From NCBI RefSeq assembly GCF_011745365.1, contig NW_024468912.1, forward strand, positions 4,464,001 through 4,528,000: a DNA stretch of 64,000 nucleotides, read 5' to 3'. Of this stretch, positions 56,351 through 64,000 are shown one piece after another; position 1 is the stretch's first letter; each line of letters starts with the position of its first letter. Position numbers and translations under genes: made by a program. The stretch comes from Cryphonectria parasitica EP155 (lineage: Eukaryota; Ascomycota; Sordariomycetes; Diaporthales; Cryphonectriaceae). Below the pieces are notes generated by a model. The model saw only the letters and a program-made list of their open reading frames with translations, was not told where the DNA came from and searched no databases.

Positions 56351-57310
56351 ATGTCTCCTCACAACGACCGTGACCGCAATTTTTTGTTCGGAGGCCAGGG
56401 ACGGAGGAGGCAGAGATCATCCTCCTGGGCTTTCCGGCCTGAAAGTGGAGGAACAACACGGTCCAGGGAGAGTGGACAGGCGCAGTCAGGATCTCGCAGC
56501 AGTCCTCATCATGCTGCACATCCTCAGAGGTCGTTCGACAGGCTAGCCTTCGTCGTGAAGCAGTGCCCATGGATGCTGGGTTCCGTCATTAGTCCTCTCA
56601 CCTCTGACCCGCTCCCAGAATTCTATCCACTCGTTCCTCGCAGCCTTCAGCACGATGTGGCTGTGTCTTTTGTCGTCACGGACCACACTCGTCCTGAACA
56701 GCCTCAATTTGTCATCTCCTGCCCGCTCGAGCACGTCGATTCCATCCAGCAAATGCTTGCCCCAACAGGCTCAGGGAAGACACTTGCCGTTCGTGGAACG
56801 AGCGGCCACCCTCGACAGGGGAACCAGCTGAGGAGCATGTTACTGGACGGCACCCCGAATATCGAGCTGTCTCTTCAAAACAGCGGCCGTGCATATCACT
56901 ATTCTACTGCTCGTAGATCTGGCGATGACCGTGGGACAGATAATGAAGATGACAATGGCGATCAAGGAGCAGGAGCAGGAGTAGGAGCAGGAGAAAAGGG
57001 AACTGGCCCTTTTGATCTTCCCCACAGCGAACATGGCCACGAAATACCAGGACCAGGGGTAATGGGACTTGCGGCTTTTCCCCATGTGCCTTACATTCCA
57101 GCTGCCTACATGCCGGCGCTACCTTCAGGCTGGGCGGGCGGTCATCAGCAGAGCCATGGGAGCTCACAGGTACGATACGGGGTACCTGGGAATATGGACA
57201 CGTAAGTGCACCCCGTATGCCTGATGCACTCCTTGTAAGGGCTCAGATTCACTGATCGCGGCGCTCATAGGTCTACTCCTACAGCGCAGAAGGGTGGAGC
57301 AGCATGGTAG
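56351..57310 (+). CDS. Hypothetical protein with basic N-terminus and Gly/Ala-rich region
   Basis: Exons are 56351-57201 and 57271-57310 (296 aa); the last exon adds only STPTAQKGGAAW. The start at 56351 gives MSPHNDRDRNFLFGGQGRRR; an in-frame ATG at 56261 is the alternative. Residues about 15-65 are Arg/Ser-rich and probably disordered. A folded-looking central part spans about 65-145 (FDRLAFVVKQCPWMLGSVIS, PEFYPLVPRSLQHDVAVSFVV, PQFVISCPLEHVDSIQQML). Then come an acidic/Gly-Ala stretch (GDQGAGAGVGAGEKG) and a Pro/Gly/Tyr-rich tail (FPHVPYIPAAYMPALPSGW). No known domain. Without the second intron it would end at the TAA at 57203-57205. Confidence 0.62.
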
Positions 57311-57704
57311 GGTGAGTGTCGGCTGAGCCACAATGTATTGGGTTTCACGACTGGCTGTGACGCATATCACGATGAGGAAGCCTGCACTGTATGAGAAAGT
57401 ACTTACGTACCTAATGAGCATCGACATTAGACAAATGGGGAAGCTGGATGATTCAGACCTGCTGTGTGACGGGCTTGGTTATAGACACGTGTCATCTGTG
57501 GCAAGCAGCAGGTGATTCATCAAGTATTGATTAGGTACTGACTTGGTCTCAGTGGTTTGTTAATACTCTACAGTGATTCGTGATGGTCCTTACCAGACCT
57601 TTTATAAGTAATCCTTCTCGCCAGCTGACTTGGTCTAGTTCTCGGTCGGGGACTTGATATCGCCCTAATTGCTGCTCTCGCTGCCGCCTCGAATTCGATC
57701 ATCT
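57311..57704. other. Convergent intergenic region
   Basis: About 400 bases between two convergent genes. Nothing recognised. Confidence 0.5.
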
Positions 57705-59258
57705 CTAGATCTCGTCCTCAACGTCGATTTCGACCACTTCCTTGATCTCTTCCTCGTCATCATCGCCCTCACCAGGGTCTTCATCCCCCTCATGCTCACT
57801 GCCGTCATCAATCCCGTCCTTGTCCTCAGCTTCGGCCTGGCCCAGGTCGTGCTCCATGGTCACGAAGCTCTTGAAATCGGTCGCTTTGGATGAAGCGACC
57901 ATGATGAACTTATTCACCTGCGCGAGAAAGGCCTCAACAAATTCTTTTTGAGCCGGGCCCGTCTTCATGCTGCTCTGCCGGCCTTCCCACTCCTGGACCA
58001 TCTCCGCCACAACTTTGAGCTCGATCAGCAGGTCGCTGACGCGTTTCTCCAGCTCGCGAATTGTCTCAATCAGTGTCATGATTGACTTGTTGTTGAAGCG
58101 TTGCCGCTTCCACACCCAGTTCTCCTCGCCGGCGATCATTTCCATGACCACCTGCGTGTTCCCGGTGAAGTCGCTGACGCTCTGGAGGTAGCCCCGGATG
58201 TCATCGACCTTCTCGTCGAGACCATCCTTCTGGAGCTGTTTCAAATCCTTGTTGTAGACGAGGGTGATCTGTTTGCACATCTTGTTCATCTTCTTGATTC
58301 GGATGCCCGTCTCGTTGAGGACGTCGTCAGCTTCGTCTTGGCTCATCCAGTACTCGTCGGGAATCAGCTGTTCCTTCTTATTCACGTCGCTGTGAGACTC
58401 GCCGTTGTCTGGCTTGCCATTCTCGGTCCCATCGTCCATGGTTTCGTTGTCGTCTGCCTTCTTTTGGATCTCGCCCCTGGCAGGACTGTTGTGACCATCA
58501 GTACCAGGCTTGTCGGTATTGTGGTCGCTGTTGCAAGGCCCTTGGATGTTCTGAGACTGCTGGACGTTGTTGGAAGGCTCTTGGGCGCTGAAAGACGCTT
58601 GGATGTTGACAGGCTCTTGGATGCTGGAAGACGCTTGACCATTGGCGGCAGACGTTTGTCCTCCTGTATCAGTTTCGACTTGCTGGGTGGCATTGTTATG
58701 AGTGGGGCTCCTGTCCAGAGCCTCCAGGTCAATGATGTCCTGCGTCTCGAACGCCATCTTCAGCCTCTCCTTCTCCTTGGCCTTCTTCTCCTCTTCTTCC
58801 TGCGCCCGCATCCTCTCCTCATACTCGACCTCGTTCACCCTCTCGATCTCCGCCCGGTAGTCAGCATAAGCCTGCCCGACCCGCTCATAAAACGCAGCGC
58901 CATAAAGACCAAGAGTCTCCTGGAACTCCTGACGCCTCGTCTGGGCTAGGGGCAGGTTGGAATCACGAAGGTCAAACAGCGCCTGGTCCAACTTGCTAAT
59001 GACGCTGTGGCCGGGCCCGAAGACGCGATAGGCCCACTGCAGCTCGGACGTGTTGCGTGGGAGGGACTCAGTGGTGGCCGCGAGCCGGTTGTACTCGTAG
59101 TTCTGGTGCTTGTCGCGCGAGCGCGGCATTCGGCGAGCCCCCTTGCCGTCGCCATAGGGGTCGTAGCGGGGCTGCTTGGCTGGCTTGGGGTTGCTGATGC
59201 CACCAGCGGCGGTGCTGCTGCGCTTCTTGTTGTTGTTGTTCTTTGTGGTATTGTTCAT
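57705..59258 (-). CDS. Coiled-coil and acidic-tail protein, unknown function
   Basis: Single exon, 517 aa from the ATG at 59258 (MNNTTKNNNNKKRSS). The ATG at 59381 would add 41 Thr/Gln-rich residues that read like leader sequence, so 59258 is preferred. Early residues are basic (KPAKQPRYDPYGDGKGARRMPRS), then a helix pair around LQWAYRVFGPGHSVISKLDQALFDL and EFQETLGLYGAAFYERVG, and a Glu/Lys coiled coil. The middle has two imperfect repeats of SIQEPVNIQASFS / SAQEPSNNVQQS. The C-terminal third has further helices (DIRGYLQSVSDFTGN, MTLIETIRELEKRVSDLLIEL) and ends in an acidic tail (EGDDDEEEIKEVVEIDVEDEI). It may be nuclear; I recognise no domain. Confidence 0.7.
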   Translation of the reverse strand: MNNTTKNNNNKKRSSTAAGGISNPKPAKQPRYDPYGDGKGARRMPRSRDKHQNYEYNRLAATTESLPRNTSELQWAYRVFGPGHSVISKLDQALFDLRDSNLPLAQTRRQEFQETLGLYGAAFYERVGQAYADYRAEIERVNEVEYEERMRAQEEEEKKAKEKERLKMAFETQDIIDLEALDRSPTHNNATQQVETDTGGQTSAANGQASSSIQEPVNIQASFSAQEPSNNVQQSQNIQGPCNSDHNTDKPGTDGHNSPARGEIQKKADDNETMDDGTENGKPDNGESHSDVNKKEQLIPDEYWMSQDEADDVLNETGIRIKKMNKMCKQITLVYNKDLKQLQKDGLDEKVDDIRGYLQSVSDFTGNTQVVMEMIAGEENWVWKRQRFNNKSIMTLIETIRELEKRVSDLLIELKVVAEMVQEWEGRQSSMKTGPAQKEFVEAFLAQVNKFIMVASSKATDFKSFVTMEHDLGQAEAEDKDGIDDGSEHEGDEDPGEGDDDEEEIKEVVEIDVEDEI

Positions 59259-60133
59259 CTTGAAAGTTATTGTGGATGTCTGGTTGGTTTGTGTGAAGGT
59301 ATGAAGGGTTTGTTTGGGCTGAGTTGGGTGAAGTTCAGGTGAAGATTGGGTCGCTGTTGGCTGAGAACCTGCACTGTACATGTGCTCTTGTGCTCAAAAT
59401 CTTGATGGTCCAGTTGGCTTGGACGAGAACATAGAATGAGATTTGCAGTGGTTGCTGGGTTGAAATAGAAACAGGGAAGAAATTGTAATGGCCGATATTC
59501 AAAGACGAGGTTATGTAGTAGTGATTGGGACAACACTTTTTTGCTTGGGATCAAAATAGTGAAGTCATTATTATTTCAGCACAATAACATTCACGCGACA
59601 GCTTCATGTTATTGTTCAGAGGAGGTGGTAAATTTCGCCCATCAATCAACAGTGAACAATGGGCAGATCGGACGAAACTCAGATAAAAATGGTGAGACGC
59701 GATTTTCTTTGCTCTTCTTCACCTTTCTTTACTCTTCTTGCTCGTTCTCTTTCGTCTTTTCTTGTTGATGAGGGTGAGTTTTGCGGGGCACACCACATCA
59801 CACTGAAGTGACCTGGCCATATTCACAATATTGATTCTTCCCAGCCATAGCCATTGACTTCATCATCGAATTAGATATCACTCTATACAGACCTGTGCTC
59901 CATTTTGCAGTCCAACCAAGGCAAGGCAAAATTGACTGGTGTAGAGATGTGGACGACTGGTCGTCACGACTAAAACGCAACGCAGTGTGAACTTCCATTG
60001 AACAATACTTCAGTTGCATTATGGTCATGGTATACATCCCGAACGCCATGGAGAAACATCCTTTTTTTTCTTCCCCACGTTGCAGCAGTGAACGTGAAGT
60101 GATTATGTTGTGTCTCAAGCATCTGAGAACTGG
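59259..60133. other. Upstream region and gene-free gap
   Basis: The leader of the coiled-coil gene (minus) and about 750 bases to the SDR 3' end. T-rich stretches occur at 59700-59765. No gene is seen. Confidence 0.5.
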
Positions 60134-61377
60134 TCAGGCAGCCTTGCTATCCTTGGACGCCTTCATGATGCTCAAAATCTCTTCAACGTTCGCAAACTTG
60201 AATTCGTCCACAGTCTCCTGCCACAGGCGCTCCCTGATTTCCTCACCCTCAGGCCCATAAAGCATAGTAGCAAACCTAGCCAAATTGTCAGTCTCATTAC
60301 CACTTTGCCTCGAGAGTCTGCTGAAAATGGGGGTTTGACGCTCCTGTCATCCACAAGAATGAAAATAAAGAGATGGAAAATGGAAAATGGAGAGAAGACT
60401 CACGGCGCGATTCGCCAACCCATGACATAACACCCGTGAGCTTCCTTGCCCTTGTTCACCACCGTATCCACAATCGTCGACGTCCCATCCTCCAGCGTCC
60501 GTGCCATCTTTTCAAAAAGCGACATGAAACGCTTGAGAACGAACGCTCCCCTCATGTTCATCATCTCTTCCTTCTTCTCGCTAGCCAGCTCGGTCCCACG
60601 GACGTACCCAGGGTCCGTCACGCTGACAATGACATCATCAGCCGACACGAACTCGGCGATCTTCCAGGCGAAGAAGTGCGCCAGCAGCTTGCTCGTGTTG
60701 TACCACTCCCCGTCGGCAAAGATCTCCTCATTGTCAAAGGAAGGGAGCAAGGGCACGCTGTGGCGGTTGGGAAACTTGGCGAAGAGGCTGAGCGCGCCAT
60801 TGACCCATGTCAGGCGAGCCGGCAGACCCGTCGGCGGCTTCTTGGCCTTGAGGACGGGAAGCAGGAGGAGTGTGAGGAGGGCCTGGGAGAGATAGTTCAC
60901 CTGGAACATCTCCTCGTGGCCGGTGCTGGGCACGATAGCAAAGGCCTTCATGACGCCTGCGTTGAGGACCACGAAGTCGACCCGCGGGAGATGCGTGTCC
61001 ACGCGCTGGACGAAGGCCTGGATGGACAGGTAGGAGCTCATGTCCAGCTCCCAGACACTGATCTCGGCGCCTGGGTATTTCTGCCGCAGCTGTGCCGCGG
61101 CCGCATCGCCTTTGGTAGGCGACCGCACGGCGAGGATTAGGGTCGAGAGCTTGTACGAGAGCAGCTGGCGGCAGCACTCCAGCCCGATACCACTGTTCGC
61201 ACCGGTGATGATGGCTGTTCTGCCTCTTAGGTCTGTATCCTTGGGTGGGTACACTGGCTGTGCGCGGAATTGATTCTGGTAGAAGATGTTGGGGAAGAAG
61301 GGCGCAGTGTTTGGTGGTAGGTCTTTGGAGACCAGCCCTTCGTTGGCGGCTCGCTTCTTTTCTTCGCAATGACCCAT
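60134..61377 (-). CDS. Short-chain dehydrogenase/reductase (retinol-dehydrogenase-like), changed catalytic serine position
   Basis: On the minus strand the exons are 61377-60404 and 60275-60134 (371 aa). The Rossmann motif is TAIITGANSGIGLECC (about 54-69), then NAGVMKAF (139-146), and the active-site YNTSK (Tyr226, Lys230). This matches the fungal retinol-dehydrogenase / WW-oxidoreductase-like SDRs of about 330-350 aa. In those proteins the strand before the active site normally reads VSS; here it is TWVNGALS, with Asn-Gly at the place of Ser-Ser (residues 192-194). So the catalytic serine may be missing or supplied by the Ser at 197. NADP(H) use is likely. Substrate is unknown. The short last exon gives FANVEEILSIMKASKDSKAA. 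Confidence 0.88.
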
Positions 61378-62162
61378 GACTGGAAGTTTTGGTGCTTCTC
61401 AGGTTGGTCACTGTCAAACTCTCGAAGTATGTACTGGCCAAGACTGAAATTCCGAGATATTGAATCAACTCTATCGTTCGCAACTGTTCGGTAATCGTAT
61501 GGGGTTTAATGAATGGATACTTCTCATGCGCTGTTTTGGACATTGTTAGCCCAGTATATCATTAATTTATATTCTTTTCTCTTGCATACTAGGAGAGATT
61601 TTTGATTACCTCGTCTTCTACTTCGTCATAAAATCCAGCCTTTCCGCCGTGCAACTATCATCTATCATGGGAAAAGATATAGAATTCCTATTTGGGAAAC
61701 CAATGGCCTGGACCCACAAAAGAGACTTTCGGATATAAGAGGGGACATTTGGCATCCTCCATGGTCGAGGACTATGCCTGAAACGGAAAACAATCTCTCT
61801 GCGGCGCGGCGGCGCAGCAGGCAGCGGGTGGTGAGAAGTCAGCGAGCGCCCAGTTCCGCCGCCATACTACATGTTGTTACCCTCTTTCACCCTTCTCTCT
61901 TATCAACTTGAAGCGCCATTTCCCATTGTTGGACACCCTCGTCGCTCAGTCATCCCTTTGGCATTGCTCGCAACGGGCAATCAGTCTTCAGGCTATCCTT
62001 CTCAAATCGGGCTTTCATTGGCTAGACGTCGGGCAAACGGCCACAGGCACCAATCAGAGGCAACCCCAGCTTGTACTGTCGTGCGCTTGCTCTCTCAAGT
62101 CACCCAAGACAAATCAAAGAGTTGCGAGTGAGAGACCCTTGACCGGTCTTGGAACAGTAAAA
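61378..62162. other. Divergent intergenic region
   Basis: The shared upstream of the SDR (minus) and the regulator gene (plus). No element stands out; a stretch near 61800-61850 is GC-rich. Confidence 0.5.
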
Positions 62163-63887
62163 ATGGGTCCTGCAGAACAGACACCTGGAGATCTACCCTT
62201 TATTATTTCCACAGACCGGAAGAAACCCGATGGCCAGACGCGCAAGCTCATCAGGAGCCACGTGATGAAGGGCAAGAATAAGGGGAAGATACTTCGCGAC
62301 AAGCGCAACGGAGCGAAACGATCCAACTGCGAGGCCATCTCATCGGACAACAGGGATAAGGCAACAGGCCCATCGTCTTCTGCTGCAGGAGTGTCATGTT
62401 GCCCACCTAGAGAGCCTTCCATACCAATGCAGGTTGGTTCGGAGCTATCGTTCTTCCAGCCAGCCGATGATACCATTGAGACCTCGCTCTTGTTGCCTGT
62501 ACTGAAATGTGAGTTAAGAAGGATCTGAGGGAAGACTGGAGAAAATGAGGATCGACTGAATGAAAACTGAGAGTTTTCCCCTTTTGGCCTCGCACAACCT
62601 TGCCTGGGCAGTGTCAAGGCCCGATGGTTATTCAAGGCCACGTCACTAAAATGCTGCTTCTAGTCTCATCCATGGCGAAGCAAGCCATGTTCCCGCTTGA
62701 GCCACGGGTTGTGTTTCATGAGGCGACAAAGAAGCCGTGGTGTGAGCTGCTCGCCACCGACGCCGCATACCTTAACGCCGTCGTCTACGCGGCACATCTA
62801 TATTTTGACCTCGTGGCTGGCCTCAAGCCCGAGGACATGGTCCCGTCGCGGCCGGCCTGTCGACACCTGTCCAAATCCCTCCACATACTCCGCCAGAGGC
62901 TCTCTGATGAAACGAACAATGAGAGGCTGTCCGATTCGACGGTCATGGTGATTCTGTCATTGGCTACTCACGCTAGCAGCATTGGCCACCACGAGACCGC
63001 CATCAGTCATCTTGAGGGACTTCGGAGGATCGTGACTTTGCGAGGGGGTATATCCAAGTTCAGGGCCAACCCGAAACTGCTCATCCAGATTTTCAGGTCG
63101 GTAGCCGTGCAATCGCCTCATTCTAGAAGCCTCGAGCTGATTTGATGATCACAGATGCGACATTAGCGAGGCCATCACCAGTGGCTCGAGACCATATTTC
63201 TTCCACGATCTGACAGCCGAGCCTTTCATGCCATATCTTGACCAGCTGGCGGGATTCATCCCGTCGGACTACTACAGTGCAAGCTGCCCGCCCCTCGAGG
63301 GGTTAGAGCTGGGGCTCGACAGCCCGGAATTATGTCGGGCCTGGGACACAACACGGACGTTCTGCGCCCTTCTCAACTACGCCACCGAGTCCAGGAGGAA
63401 GATACCGCAGGAGACCCTCCTCAACACCATGGCGTCCGTCATGTACCGACTACTCTACCTGAGCTTCCCCACCAACTCTCTCGACGAAATTGTCCGGCTG
63501 GGCCTCATGGGGTTCTGCACCAACATCTTCCTGCAGTGGTCCAAGGTGAATCTGCCGTATCCGCACCTGTCACGCACGTTCAAGGGCTGCCTGTCCAACC
63601 TCAGCATCCCCATCGCACCGCACACCATGCTCTGGGTGCTTGTGAGCGGCGGAATTTCGCTTTGTACCCAGGATGACGATGAATGGCTTGTTCCGTGGAT
63701 CCAGACTACGGCCAATATCTGCAGCGCAAGGACGTGGAGTCAATGCCGAGATATCCTGAAGAACTTTCTGTGGATCGATTTCGTTCACGACGAGCTGGGT
63801 CAGAAGCTCTTTGCGTCCAGGAAAATCTTCGATGCCTCTGCTTCCTCCTCGTTTGATGGTATGGAGAGCCAGCTCCGCGTAACATAA
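62163..63887 (+). CDS. Fungal-specific regulator without Zn2Cys6 cluster (Fungal_trans_2-like)
   Basis: Exons are 62163-62508, 62619-63096 and 63155-63887 (518 aa). The first intron uses AAG as acceptor (ending at 62618), because the nearer cag would cause a stop. The N-terminus has the motif IISTDRKKPDGQTRKLIRSH, then VMKGKNKGKI, typical of a group of fungal proteins related to Zn-cluster regulators but lacking the cluster itself. The rest is the all-helical fungal transcription-factor region: YLNAVVYAAHLYFDLVAG, RHLSKSLHILRQRLSD, TVMVILSLATHASSIGHHETA, HLEGLRRIVTLRGG (the GL..lv..RGG signature), and later helices through NFLWIDFVHDELGQKLF. The role could be a co-regulator in the nucleus; targets are unknown. 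The stop is TAA at 63885-63887. Confidence 0.8.
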
Positions 63888-64000
63888 CAGATGCGATACG
63901 GAGCCAGCATGGATAGAAGCAATCAGTGGCGTGCCGGTAAAGCATCGTACATAGGTCTTGTTTACTTAGTTTCCCACAAAAGCTGCAATAGGTGTTGCGC

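Noticed and set aside
58101..58949. A 282-codon plus-strand open frame rich in Leu and Val
   Set aside because: It is the antisense mirror of the Glu/Asp-rich coiled-coil gene.

Overview
This window is nuclear DNA from a filamentous ascomycete (Pezizomycotina, most likely a Sordariomycete). Most genes are split by short introns of about 50-150 bases with GT...AG ends. The gene set is typical of such fungi: a striatin/PRO11 scaffold, a Rad14/XPA repair factor, a Pho88/SND3 ER protein, an RNA-silencing RNA-dependent RNA polymerase, secreted glycoside hydrolases, a cytochrome P450, and a fungal-specific regulator of the Fungal_trans_2 type. I see no rRNA, no convincing tRNA, no intact transposon and no CRISPR array. 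All exon joins below were read by eye from splice signals and frame continuity, and each total coding length was checked to be a multiple of three unless stated otherwise.

Layout. 1-1130 (minus) is the 5' part of an F-box gene that runs off the left edge. 1.9-3.9 kb is a P450. 4.6-17.5 kb is a secretion and nutrition stretch: a GPI-type GH29 alpha-L-fucosidase, a sugar transporter, two related small secreted proteins with a C-terminal six-cysteine knot-like motif, a 3.7-kb gene-poor gap, and a thaumatin-like secreted protein. 18.4-22.1 kb holds a zinc-independent medium-chain reductase and a small methyltransferase-like protein. 22.8-29.5 kb is a conserved housekeeping block: Pho88/SND3, Rad14/XPA and striatin. 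30.6-31.4 kb is a frame-broken, unresolved locus. 32.1-34.2 kb is an unknown five-exon gene. 36.9-41 kb is an RdRP with an apparent -1 frame break upstream of its catalytic motif. 42.6-43.9 kb is a GH43 arabinanase. 44.7-46.0 kb is a disordered protein. 46-52.8 kb is gene-poor and holds a decayed O-methyltransferase and one small ORF. 52.8-63.9 kb carries a SEC-C protein, a two-EthD-like/hydrolase fusion, two unknown disordered proteins, an SDR and a Zn-cluster-less fungal regulator.

How the genes fit together. The fucosidase followed by a sugar porter suggests release and uptake of a cell-wall sugar, though the transported sugar cannot be read from sequence. The GH43 enzyme adds pectin side-chain attack, so a plant-associated or plant-debris lifestyle is plausible. 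I do not see a complete secondary-metabolite cluster. The items most worth following are the tandem six-cysteine secreted proteins, the frame break in the RdRP, the EthD-EthD-lactonase fusion and the relic O-methyltransferase.
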